Source of the DNA: an uncultured Lachnospiraceae bacterium
Lineage (GTDB): Bacteria > Bacillota > Clostridia > Lachnospirales > Lachnospiraceae
Assembly (NCBI GenBank): GCA_910577675.1
Contig: CAJTOR010000082.1
Span: 390-9,037 of the forward strand
Length of the DNA stretch: 8,648 nucleotides
Reading direction: 5' to 3'
In this document: piece after piece, positions 1 to 6,701 of the stretch
Layout of the letters: the number at the start of each line of letters is the position of its first letter
Numbering within the stretch: position 1 is the first letter of the stretch
The notes under the pieces: generated by a model
Databases searched by the model: none
What the model was told of the DNA's origin: nothing
Seen by the model: the letters and a program-made list of their open reading frames with translations, nothing else
Translations under genes and position numbers: made by a program

Positions 1-270
1 TGCCTCATCAATATCAGCCAATATATCCTCTATCCTACTTTCCAAATCATCAGCTCTACTTTCTGCATCTTCAATATCTGATATCACGTCTCCAACAGGG
101 CAGCTATTCATTGTGATATTGCAATTATCACCAAGTTTGATATCTCCCAAGGAACAACGAGTAAGTGTTATCTCTTTACATTGATCAATACATAAATGTT
201 CAAATAGTTTTTCAAGTTTTTCTATTCTTTCCTCCAAACTTTTAATATATTCCTCTTTGTCAATATTCAT
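1..270 (-). CDS. Hypothetical coiled-coil protein, N-terminal part (runs off the left edge)
   Basis: An open frame starts at ATG 270-268 and stays open for 90 codons to the window edge, so the C-terminus is not visible. A good ribosome binding site (GAAAGGAG, about 281-288) lies just upstream. The N-terminus (MNIDKEEYIKSLEERIEKLE) has the heptad pattern of a short coiled coil. It is followed by a Cys-containing, beta-rich stretch (residues about 30-62, with short repeats such as LGDIKLGDN and ITMNSCPVGD) and then a second acidic helical segment (DAESRADDLESRIEDILADI). I do not recognise a named family and see no catalytic motif. It is probably a cytosolic oligomerising protein. It is separated from the mobile-element genes by its own promoter and may lie outside the element. 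It is real as a coding frame; its function is unknown. Confidence 0.7.
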   Translation of the reverse strand, partial: MNIDKEEYIKSLEERIEKLEKLFEHLCIDQCKEITLTRCSLGDIKLGDNCNITMNSCPVGDVISDIEDAESRADDLESRIEDILADIDEA

Positions 271-331
271 AATATCTTTTCTCCTTTCAGTACGAATCAG
301 CATTACAAATCCCGAATTTTTCGCTGGCTCT

Positions 332-360
332 ATTATACAGCTTTAACTTGCTAAATGGAA
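332..360 (-). promoter_or_regulatory. Candidate promoter for the coiled-coil gene at 1-270
   Basis: On the minus strand a perfect -10 box TATAAT (332-337) lies 17 bases from a weak -35 TTCCAT (355-360). The predicted start near 325 gives a leader of about 55 bases before the ATG at 270. The -10 is convincing and the -35 poor. Confidence 0.4.
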
Positions 361-406
361 TAGGCTTTCTGAAAGATTTTCGGGCGGCAAGTCCACAAAG
401 GGGTAG
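347..406 (+). pseudogene. Possible 3' remnant of a mobilisation (relaxase-like) gene
   Basis: A 19-codon frame, opening after a stop at 344 and closing with TAG at 404-406, reads LAKWNRLSERFSGGKSTKG. It has no start codon or ribosome binding site. The basic, Gly/Ser/Lys-rich tail looks like the extreme C-terminus of a larger protein, and from memory it resembles the tails of relaxases in Tn1549-like elements. If so, the body of the gene was lost by a deletion ending near 345. That would also mark the point where mobile-element sequence begins. The family link is memory-based and weak. Confidence 0.25.
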
Positions 407-469
407 CTGGCATAGCCAGCGCGGGGGAAGGGTGCAGGGCAGCGAAGCTGACCTTTTACCCTGTGATGA

Positions 470-1030
470 TTGGAGCAGATTGAAAATCTACGGAAATCAT
501 CTGCTGTCCGCAGGACGCACAACGTCCGGGTTTCTGTTTTTCTGCCATTTTTACCATTCCTGCTGTCTGGGCTTTTTGTCAGGATAGAGCTTCCCGGCGA
601 CAACAGCGGCATGGCTCTTTATCTTGATTTCTCCCTCCTGCTCGCTGCTCTTTACGTTCCGGTAGCCTTCATCGGAGAGGAAGAAACTGCTTTAAAGGCG
701 TTGGAAGCCATGCAGATACAGGAAGAAGATTATTTCTGTCACGTTACACACCGGACTTGGGACGCTATCCTCCATGCCATAAGAGAAGCGCACAAGGACG
801 ATACGGACAGTGCGCCGGACGGCTCCAATGCTCTGAACTTAATCAAGGATGCGAAAAAAGCATTAGCTGTTCCGGGTTCTTATCTGGATGTATTCACCGC
901 CCTGATGTGTACGCAGCTACAAATCCAGTATGAGAAGCTGTCGGAGCAGGAGCGCACGGTTCTGAAAAATGTAATGAAGAAAACTCCGGCATATAGGGAT
1001 TCCCCGTTGGGCAGGATGAAGCGGAGATAA
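470..1030 (+). CDS. Hypothetical mobile-element protein
   Basis: A 186-codon frame begins at TTG 470 directly after two in-frame stops; an alternative ATG at 611 gives 139 residues. Neither start has a clear ribosome binding site, so the start is uncertain. The segment from about residue 48 onward looks properly coding: a hydrophobic patch (MALYLDFSLLLAALYVPVAF), then a soluble helical region rich in Glu, Lys and Ala (ALKALEAMQIQEEDYF, VTHRTWDAILHAIREAHKDD), ending in a basic tail (YRDSPLGRMKRR). No catalytic motif is visible and I do not recognise a family. A terminator-like hairpin follows 3 bases after the stop. It is likely an accessory gene of the element that once followed the mobilisation gene, now stranded beside a deletion. 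The N-terminal 47 residues may be non-coding DNA that merely stays open. Confidence 0.5.
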   Translation: MEQIENLRKSSAVRRTHNVRVSVFLPFLPFLLSGLFVRIELPGDNSGMALYLDFSLLLAALYVPVAFIGEEETALKALEAMQIQEEDYFCHVTHRTWDAILHAIREAHKDDTDSAPDGSNALNLIKDAKKALAVPGSYLDVFTALMCTQLQIQYEKLSEQERTVLKNVMKKTPAYRDSPLGRMKRR

Positions 1031-1032
1031 GG

Positions 1033-1075
1033 AAATGCCGTTGCTTGGTTTTTTTCCATGCAGCGGCATTTTGGG
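1033..1075 (+). terminator. Intrinsic terminator after the 470-1030 gene
   Basis: A stem AAATGCCG plus TGC (1033-1044) pairs with GCA plus CGGCATTT (1060-1071), with single-base interruptions, and is followed by TTTT. It lies just behind the stop at 1030. An internal run of seven T in the loop weakens the fit to the standard model. Confidence 0.5.
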
Positions 1076-1104
1076 TAACTCTGATTCAGTTTTTAGGTAT
1101 CGTT

Positions 1105-1740
1105 TTATAAATATTTATTGACAAAATCTTTTAAATTGATAGATGCTAATATGTACCCGCAATTAACATATTCGCTAATCTCTGTTTGATGGTCTCTATA
1201 ATATCTTTTTACTTTTTCCTGTATACGGTCTGTTGCTTCTGTAAAATTCGGAGAGCCTTTATAAATTGCCCCATAATATTTTATCTGTTCGGGTTGAATT
1301 TTTGCCATCATGTATTTGATTATTCGGAACCTTGAAAATATAATTGAATTATCATTTTCATTTCTCAAAATACATACCTCTATTTTTTCAGGCGGAATTA
1401 TAATATCAGTGCAGCCATTTTCAAAATTTCTTTCATTCCTGATTCCGGTTCCGTCAAACCGCAAATAAACTCCTTCGCCCAAAAAATCAGAAAGATTTTT
1501 CGATTTTAGCAATTTCTGTAATACAAATTCATCTGTTATTTTCATCTGTGCTTTCTTTATCTTATCAAATACAATATCAAAGTCCACATATAGGGCAACT
1601 GCTCCTTCAAATCCTTCGGAGAAAAAAACTTTAATTTTTTCTTCTTCGATTAGTTTACCATTATTTCCATTTTGAGGTATCAATCCCTGTACTGCGATTG
1701 AAGGAAGATTATTCAATGCGGTCATATGATAATAATACAT
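1105..1740 (-). CDS. Putative ADP-ribosyltransferase-fold (DarT/KptA-like) protein, AT-rich cargo
   Basis: This 211-residue protein starts at ATG 1740-1738, with AAAGGAG (1754-1760) 13 bases upstream. The N-terminus, YYYHMTALNNLPSIAVQGL, has the pattern His, hydrophobic-Thr, Asn-Leu-x-x-Ile, Gly-Leu seen at the start of several ADP-ribosyltransferase-fold families such as DarT and Tpt1/KptA. It is followed by a Phe-Phe-Ser strand (residues 39-41), a helix at GFEGAVALY, and a late strand-turn TDIIIPPEKIEV (111-122), where such enzymes place the last conserved strand. The usual catalytic Glu is not evident at that strand; Asp112 occupies the area. The rest is helical, with Tyr- and Lys-rich stretches. 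The gene is the second in an operon behind a nucleoside phosphorylase, 96 bases downstream, and shares its low GC. The fold is inferred from a short motif only; it could be an unrelated hypothetical protein. Confidence 0.75.
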   Translation of the reverse strand: MYYYHMTALNNLPSIAVQGLIPQNGNNGKLIEEEKIKVFFSEGFEGAVALYVDFDIVFDKIKKAQMKITDEFVLQKLLKSKNLSDFLGEGVYLRFDGTGIRNERNFENGCTDIIIPPEKIEVCILRNENDNSIIFSRFRIIKYMMAKIQPEQIKYYGAIYKGSPNFTEATDRIQEKVKRYYRDHQTEISEYVNCGYILASINLKDFVNKYL

Positions 1741-1836
1741 AGTATTACATCAACTCCTTTATGCAAATTTTGATTTATGTGTGGATTCCCAACAAACAGT
1801 AATTTAGTCAGCCCTTCCAGAATTATTTTATTTTCC

Positions 1837-2604
1837 TTATAATTCTTCCATTAGTTTAATAGCTGTAAAAAGTAAATTTGAACGTACATTCTTTTGGTTA
1901 TCCCAATTTCGAGTGTCCCATTTTTCACCGCTTACATCATCACCTACATAAAGTAATTGAGCCAAAGGAATGTCATAATACTTAGACACTGCAAAAAATG
2001 CGGCTGCTTCCATTTCAACTGTTATGCACCCTTCATTTCTTCTTAACTCAATCATTTCGGGGGTTTCCCTATACATGGCGTCTGTTGTCCATGTCTTTCC
2101 AACTGTGTACGGTATCCCTAATTTTTCCAAACCAGAAATAACAAAATCTGCGGTTGCTTTATGGCATTCTACTTCTCGGGAAGGTTCTAAATAATGATAT
2201 GATGTTCCCTCGTCTCTGACAGCAGCAATGGGAACAATAATTTCTCCAACTTTAGAATCCTTTTTAATTGAACCGGCACCACCACATATAATAAATTCAT
2301 TACATCCCATAGCGTGTAATTCTTCGATTGTCCCTGCCGCACCGGGAGCAGTAGAGAATGGCATTGTAATGCAAATACTTTTTGTGGGCGTAGTATACGC
2401 ATAAATAGGAATGTCTAAAACCTCGGAGTGGAGATACCCGATCACAGGGAGATTTTTCTCCTCAACAAACTGATTAAGTTCTTTCCTGAAAAATGTGATG
2501 ACACATTTAGAGGGAAGCGTTTTTGCCAAAAAATCTGAGGGTTTAATAATAGGAGTTCTACTTGTATCATACTCACATATAGGATAACTGTTTTTAATTA
2601 TCAT
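1837..2604 (-). CDS. Nucleoside phosphorylase (PNP/UDP family)
   Basis: This 255-residue protein starts at ATG 2604, with AGGAG (2614-2618) nine bases upstream. It carries the purine/uridine phosphorylase family landmarks in order: phosphate-loop-like GGAGSIKK (108-115), DEGTSYHY (131-138), TTDAMYRET (173-181), the ribose-binding VEMEAAAFFAV (196-206) and GDDVSG (221-226). The length is normal for the family (about 240-260). It should catalyse reversible phosphorolysis of a nucleoside to base and ribose-1-phosphate in the cytosol; substrate choice cannot be read here. It has its own promoter and is followed by the ADP-ribosyltransferase-like gene. Both are much more AT-rich than the helicase region, which suggests recent acquisition as a cassette. 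It could be a simple salvage enzyme, or a nucleotide-consuming component of a defence or toxin-like pair. The family call is firm; the role is open. Confidence 0.9.
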   Translation of the reverse strand: MIIKNSYPICEYDTSRTPIIKPSDFLAKTLPSKCVITFFRKELNQFVEEKNLPVIGYLHSEVLDIPIYAYTTPTKSICITMPFSTAPGAAGTIEELHAMGCNEFIICGGAGSIKKDSKVGEIIVPIAAVRDEGTSYHYLEPSREVECHKATADFVISGLEKLGIPYTVGKTWTTDAMYRETPEMIELRRNEGCITVEMEAAAFFAVSKYYDIPLAQLLYVGDDVSGEKWDTRNWDNQKNVRSNLLFTAIKLMEEL

Positions 2605-2634
2605 TTCTCATCTCTCCTCAAACATTGATTTATT

Positions 2635-2664
2635 ATTATAAATGATTCTATTATATATCTACAA
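2635..2664 (-). promoter_or_regulatory. Promoter of the phosphorylase operon
   Basis: On the minus strand TTGTAG (2659-2664) and a perfect TATAAT (2635-2640) are separated by 18 bases. The predicted start near 2628 gives a leader of about 24 bases containing the AGGAG site before ATG 2604. It overlaps the stop region of the truncated recombinase, so the cassette has its own transcription signal. Confidence 0.6.
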
Positions 2665-2865
2665 ATAAATCATTTCACTTTTTATGATTTCCTCCGCCCG
2701 GTTGCGGATATTATCCTTGTGTAGCCGGATTTCCGGGTGCGAGGAAAGGAAGGACAGCAGCAGGTCACGTTGGTTGGCAATGCTGTCGCTCTCCGCCTTG
2801 TCACCATCCTCACGGGACAGCCGGAGATAAAGGTCTGCATCATAAAATTTGTTGTTTGTTTCCAT
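2659..2865 (-). pseudogene. Truncated large serine recombinase (N-terminal fragment)
   Basis: This 68-codon frame starts at ATG 2865, with AAGGAG eight bases upstream. Residues 7-48 match the start of large serine recombinases of Tn4451/Tn1549-type elements: YDADLYLRLSREDGD with the nucleophile Ser at residue 17, then SDSIANQRDLLLSFL and HPEIRL. At that point intact homologues continue with a VDDGFSG-type motif and several hundred more residues (catalytic core, DNA-binding and zinc-ribbon or coiled-coil domains). Here the sequence turns into an unrelated basic tail (HKDNIRNRAEEIIK) and stops. The break lies near 2720. The fragment keeps the nucleophile but lacks the Arg residues and DNA-binding domains, so it cannot recombine DNA. 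The AT-rich phosphorylase cassette starts immediately beyond, so a deletion or cassette insertion probably removed the rest. Confidence 0.8.
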
Positions 2866-2880
2866 ATGATAAACTCCTTA

Positions 2881-2930
2881 TTTTCTGAAAAGAAAATTTT
2901 TTCCGAAAATAATTTTTTTATTTCAGAAAA
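2881..2930. repeat. 10-bp perfect inverted repeat upstream of the recombinase start
   Basis: TTTTCTGAAA (2881-2890) and TTTCAGAAAA (2921-2930) are exact reverse complements around a 30-base AT-rich spacer. It lies 10-60 bases upstream of the recombinase ribosome binding site on the minus strand. It may be an operator or an mRNA leader stem. Confidence 0.5.
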
Positions 2931-3266
2931 CCAGTCAGGGAGTTTTACCACAAGTCCTGTGCCACAGGGTTTACCCGCCCCTGTGCCTTGCCAAAAGCTT
3001 ACCATAAAATTCCCTGAGAGTCCAGATCAATTTATAAAAACTGGAGAGTTGCTTTTCAAGGGATAGCTAACCAAATCGGATCATTTTATGGTTCGATTGG
3101 TTGGCTTGTGTCCGCAGCACAAACAACGGTGTGAAAGATGCCACTTTACAAAAACCTTTGTGTCTTTTGCCCCCTCCCACACGTATCTTTGCTGCAAACT
3201 CAAATACCCTTATATACTGTCACCAGTTCACAGAAACCTTATCCAATTATCTTTTCGTCCATCCTG
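2931..3266. other. Intergenic region between recombinase fragment and DUF6870 gene
   Basis: I see no convincing gene here; open frames on both strands lack ribosome binding sites and family features. The stretch contains two copies of CCTGTGCC (about 2955-2995, spaced by GC-rich sequence) and an imperfect inverted repeat, AGCTAACCAAATCG (3064-3077) with CGATTGGTTGGCT (3094-3106). On the minus strand TATAAGGG (around 3210-3220) might be a weak -10. It may hold recombinase regulatory or attachment sequences, which cannot be settled from the window. Confidence 0.3.
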
Positions 3267-3527
3267 TCACAATGTTTGCAAATAATATCCCATTTGCTGT
3301 TCGAATGTCACCCCGTTATTGGCAAAGCCAACACTTACTGCCACTTTCCCTACTTTGAAACAATAAGGGTTCTTCACCTGCCGAATAAAGTCTGCCATGC
3401 GTTGCTCCTTTGGCAAAGTTTGGTCAATCTTTACTTCTCGGATATCCACCAAGCTATCCAGGTCAACCTCCCGAATATCCACTTCCCTTAGTGTATCAAA
3501 ATCCATTTGTGATAAATCAGTGTCCAT
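3267..3527 (-). CDS. DUF6870 family protein
   Basis: This 86-residue acidic protein starts at ATG 3527, with AAGGAAG (3530-3536) just upstream. It has the recognisable DUF6870 layout: repeated V-D-I-R-E-V motifs at residues 14-34 (LREVDIREVDLDSLVDIREV), then LPKEQRMADFIRQVKNPYCF (43-62) with the conserved KNPYCF, and a C-terminal VSVGFANNGVTFEQQMGYYL. The family is small, cytosolic and of unknown function, and recurs in conjugative elements of Clostridia, commonly near recombinase genes. Here it lies 90 bases downstream of the helicase on the same strand and is probably co-transcribed with it. It appears intact. Confidence 0.85.
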   Translation of the reverse strand: MDTDLSQMDFDTLREVDIREVDLDSLVDIREVKIDQTLPKEQRMADFIRQVKNPYCFKVGKVAVSVGFANNGVTFEQQMGYYLQTL

Positions 3528-3617
3528 TTCTTCCTTCCCCTGTCCATTTTTTATATTTATATGACAACCTAATCTTGTCCTATGCAGCGACCGTAAGCAT
3601 ATCTGCTCTATGTATAA

Positions 3618-5918
3618 TTATCTTTTTGAACCTCCAAAATAATCTTCCTCCTTATGTTCCCGGATAAACTTCCCCACATCCCCCAACTGCTCCGTTACTG
3701 GCATATCCGGCAGCACAGCCAGTATCTCCGCCCGATACCGTGTTACCGCACGGCTGTCAAGAATGGAAAATACGCAAGTGTCCTCCTCCCTCCGTATTCC
3801 CCGCCCAATCCACTGGCGCAGTTTCACCAGCATACTCGGCACAATCGTATCGGATAGATAGATGTAAAAATCATCATGTAGGGATTTCTCATACTCCAGT
3901 ACCGGGTCAGGGGCTGGAAATGGGAGCTTCACAACAATCACGGAAGAAAGGATATCCCCTGCTAAGTCAATTCCCTCCCCAGCACTGTCACTTGCAAACA
4001 ACACACCATTCCCGCTTTTCCGAAACTCCCGGATTACCTCCAACCTTCTTTTTCCCATCATAAAAAGTGGGTATTCTGTGATCTGGTCGAAAAGTTCCTG
4101 ATAGACCATCTCCATCACCCGATAGGAAGTGAACAATACCAGCGTATGCCCATGAGTCTGTCCGACCAATGCCTCCACTTTCCCGCAAACAGCATTAAGG
4201 TATTCCCGGTTCCTTACCGCCGGGAATGGCATATCCTCCGGCAGATACAGCAATGCATGATTTTTATAATCAAATGGTGATGCTTTGCTTTCTGTCAGGG
4301 TTCTCTTCTCCTCTAAAAAGTCAATCCCCGTCTGCTGCATGAAATGGGAAAAATCCCCGCCAACGGATAAGGTCGCGGAGGTCAATATGTATGGGGTTTC
4401 CCTGCTCCACATATCCTCATAAAGCGCGAAATCAAGCTGCTTTGGCAGGGAACAAAGCTGGTATTCCGTCCTGTTCGTATATTCCAGCCAATAAATGGAC
4501 TGTTCCATACAAAACAGCCCACCCAGCTTGTCCAATATTTTTTCAATTCGTGAAAAAAGCCGCTGGAACACGGAACCTCGCACTCTTTCCAATCTACCAG
4601 AACATTGTTTTAATAATACCCCTTGTTGATTTGCGGCATAAAAAAATGCAGATAGACCATTTAAGGTTTCCATCAGCGTTTTCAAAAACTTTATACATTC
4701 CTTGGTCAATACGATTCCTTTGCAGGAGGAATGATACTTTACCCCTTCCATACCATTTAGTCTTTCAAAAAATAAAGCATTCCACCGCAGCATCTCCTCA
4801 CATTGTAATAGAATCCGCTTTTTCTCCATACACTTGCTCACGGCACGGTGGATGCTTACCGCCAGCCGCTCTAGTTCCATGTTGCTAAAAGAAATCCCGT
4901 ACATCTGTCGTGAAACTTCCACAAGCTTGTGCGCTCCATCAAAGATCAGTACCCTGTGTTCCGGGAGCAGACGGTTTCTCCCACCCTTCCTGCTCAAAAT
5001 ATCCGCCAGCACAAGGTTATGATTCACAATCTGAAAATCAATCTCTTTCCTCCCCGCCTCGTTCAGCAAAGCACGGTAGCGGCACACATCAACAAGTGGA
5101 CAACTCTGCTGACACCTCTCCACTTGGATGCAGCCTTTTACATAGTCTGTCAGTGGTAACTCATCCAAATCAAGTGAACAAGCACCGCAAAAAATTGCTG
5201 CTAGAAGTTGTATTAAGTCCTGATCTTCTAACTGGTCATTGTGTTGGAGCGATGCAAGATAAGTCTTTACCCGCAAATCACAAGCGTAATGGCTTTTTCC
5301 TTTTCGGATCACAAAGGTAAGCGGGGTATCAATAATCCGGTGCTGCATCAGGATAGCTGAAAGTTGTGGGATATATTCCTCGGTTAGTGCATTTTGTAAT
5401 GCAACGGTGGAGGTCGAGATCACAATAGGCTGTTTATTCGCATAAAAAAGGCGGTATACGGTTGCTGCCAAGAGGTATGCAAGGGTCTTGCCTGTACCAA
5501 CCTCCGCTTCACATAATGCAATTTTTTGTTTTTCCATTGCATCCAACATGGCAAGAGAAAGGGCAAGCTGGTTTTCCCGCAGAATAAATCCATGTAATGG
5601 AAGGATATCACAAAAAATATGGGTCAAGAAATGATATGCACTGTTATCCCTTCCATTCGTTTGCGACTTTCCTACCCTTTGCATTTTTTCCACTGCTCTT
5701 TGGTAGCCACTTTCGTTTAACGGCGTTGTTCTGGAAAAAAGTTTCTTTGCTTTTAATGTATTCAAATCAACCATACGGTAATTATACTTTTTCCCTGTAA
5801 AATACTCCAGCAGCACAAATCCCCGGATGGTCAGCACTACTTTTTCTCCTGGTAAAAATAGCCCCGCCTCAAAAATCCTGTGGTTTATGTCCGCTATACA
5901 ATAATCAAAATCATCCAA
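3618..5918 (-). CDS. DinG/XPD-type superfamily 2 helicase with Fe-S cysteines and altered Walker B (DGAH)
   Basis: I place the start at TTG 5918, because AGGAGG (5928-5933) lies exactly nine bases upstream; the frame is open further, to 5975. The product has 766 residues. Walker A is AEVGTGKT (138-145). Cysteines at about 213, 263, 269, 273 and 279 (C-x5-C-x3-C-x5-C) match the 4Fe-4S domain of XPD/DinG helicases. The Walker B/motif II position reads LIFDGAHKL (DGAH, 327-330), so the catalytic Glu is Gly328 (codon GGA, 4937-4935). Motif III TSATL, motif V FASDSAGEGIDLA and motif VI QWIGRGIRR are intact. The expected role is ATP-driven 5'-3' unwinding of single-strand-flanked DNA, possibly during element transfer or replication. 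The Glu loss should cripple ATP hydrolysis unless compensated. It appears to be the first gene of a minus-strand operon with DUF6870. Confidence 0.9.
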   Translation of the reverse strand: MDDFDYCIADINHRIFEAGLFLPGEKVVLTIRGFVLLEYFTGKKYNYRMVDLNTLKAKKLFSRTTPLNESGYQRAVEKMQRVGKSQTNGRDNSAYHFLTHIFCDILPLHGFILRENQLALSLAMLDAMEKQKIALCEAEVGTGKTLAYLLAATVYRLFYANKQPIVISTSTVALQNALTEEYIPQLSAILMQHRIIDTPLTFVIRKGKSHYACDLRVKTYLASLQHNDQLEDQDLIQLLAAIFCGACSLDLDELPLTDYVKGCIQVERCQQSCPLVDVCRYRALLNEAGRKEIDFQIVNHNLVLADILSRKGGRNRLLPEHRVLIFDGAHKLVEVSRQMYGISFSNMELERLAVSIHRAVSKCMEKKRILLQCEEMLRWNALFFERLNGMEGVKYHSSCKGIVLTKECIKFLKTLMETLNGLSAFFYAANQQGVLLKQCSGRLERVRGSVFQRLFSRIEKILDKLGGLFCMEQSIYWLEYTNRTEYQLCSLPKQLDFALYEDMWSRETPYILTSATLSVGGDFSHFMQQTGIDFLEEKRTLTESKASPFDYKNHALLYLPEDMPFPAVRNREYLNAVCGKVEALVGQTHGHTLVLFTSYRVMEMVYQELFDQITEYPLFMMGKRRLEVIREFRKSGNGVLFASDSAGEGIDLAGDILSSVIVVKLPFPAPDPVLEYEKSLHDDFYIYLSDTIVPSMLVKLRQWIGRGIRREEDTCVFSILDSRAVTRYRAEILAVLPDMPVTEQLGDVGKFIREHKEEDYFGGSKR

Positions 5919-5959
5919 AATGTTTAGCCTCCTTTGTCGCCTACCGGGGTGATACAAAA

Positions 5960-6039
5960 ATGCAGCAGAAAACAAAAACTTTTTATACTATAAGAAAGTT
6001 TTGATATTCTTGCTAACAAAATTTTCCACTCTGCTGCAT
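5960..6039. repeat. 10-bp inverted repeat enclosing the helicase promoter
   Basis: ATGCAGCAGA (5960-5969) and TCTGCTGCAT (6030-6039) are exact reverse complements around a 60-base spacer that contains the promoter and a nested 8-bp inverted repeat. This could be a two-site operator or a looping element. Confidence 0.5.
5987..6016 (-). promoter_or_regulatory. Candidate promoter of the helicase operon
   Basis: On the minus strand TTAGCA (6011-6016) and TATAGT (5987-5992) are spaced by 18 bases, with a predicted start near 5980 and a leader of about 60 bases. The -10 sits inside a small inverted repeat, AAAACTTT (5975-5982) with AAAGTTTT (5995-6002), which suggests an operator. Confidence 0.45.
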
Positions 6040-6639
6040 GGCTTCTATCACTCCGATAGAAATGTTTTATTTCAAGGTGCAACGAACGTTCCATTAGTCA
6101 AGGCAGGGCAAGCCCCACTTTCTGGACACCATAAAAGCCGCCCCCATTCTTTCCCAAACGGGGGTGATGCGTTCTCCCTTTTCAGGGCTGCATTTTTTTG
6201 CAGAAGTATCATGATCTTGGACAGGGATTATCGCAATCCGCCCCACCACAGGACGTTACTGCCGCAAACGTTATCGCTCGGCGTACAAGGCAAAGTAGTC
6301 TGTTCTGGCATGGACAATCATACAATCGCTAAATTTCATTTTTTGCCCGATTGATCTTGTCCCGCCAGTGCAGACGCTCTGCCGCATAGCGTCTTGGCGC
6401 GTTCTGGCTTGTCGCTTCCGGTTTCCTGGTCTGTCACAAATGTATCCGTTACACCGATATGGAGTTTTCAATGTACAGCTGAAGGGATTGTTTAGAAAAA
6501 AGCCCTTCAACTAATGTCTAAAAAACAGGAGGGTGACAGGTCATTTTCAAAAATTTTTTTAAAAAATCTCCCCATATTTTAAGTAGGATAATTTTCGCTG
6601 ATAAAACAGGCAAAAAAATGATTAGTATTGAAAAAATGG
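6040..6639. other. Gene-poor region, candidate transfer-origin or regulatory DNA
   Basis: There are 600 bases without a convincing gene. It holds several perfect inverted repeats. TTCTATC (6043-6049) pairs with GATAGAA (6055-6061) and is followed by a T-rich stretch. CCCCC (about 6142-6147) can pair with GGGGG (about 6161-6166). AGACGCT (6372-6378) pairs with AGCGTCT (6388-6394) over a 9-base loop. The last is followed by GC-rich CTTGGCGCGTTCTGG. GC content drops sharply after 6500, into AT-rich DNA leading to the next promoter. The hairpin plus GC-rich flank is compatible with an oriT, but I see no exact known nick motif. Confidence 0.35.
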
Positions 6640-6669
6640 TTGACAAATGGGCTTCATATATCGTAGAAT
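6640..6669 (+). promoter_or_regulatory. Strong promoter of the ribbon-helix-helix gene, with operator-like repeats
   Basis: A perfect -35 TTGACA (6640-6645) is followed after 18 bases by TAGAAT (6664-6669); the expected start is near 6676. Two identical copies of ATGGGCTTCA (6647-6656 and 6674-6683, 27 bp apart) flank the -10 box. This is a natural arrangement for autorepression by the small DNA-binding protein encoded immediately downstream. Confidence 0.7.
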
Positions 6670-6701
6670 AATTATGGGCTTCAAAAGCGAGGTGATAAAA
6701 G

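Noticed and set aside
343..612. 89-codon minus-strand frame
   Set aside because: No ribosome binding site and composition typical of a shadow frame. It overlaps the start of the plus-strand gene, and I see no family features.
2682..3005. 107-codon minus-strand frame overlapping the recombinase start
   Set aside because: It is in another frame from the recombinase fragment, has no motif, and has many Cys/Trp/Arg residues typical of a shadow.
4391..5320. Several plus-strand frames of 62-165 codons inside the helicase
   Set aside because: They are antisense to an intact, motif-complete helicase gene and have no ribosome sites or family features.
6271..6510. 79-codon minus-strand frame rich in Arg, Cys and Thr
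   Set aside because: No ribosome binding site and no recognisable motif; the inverted repeats and composition suggest structural non-coding DNA.
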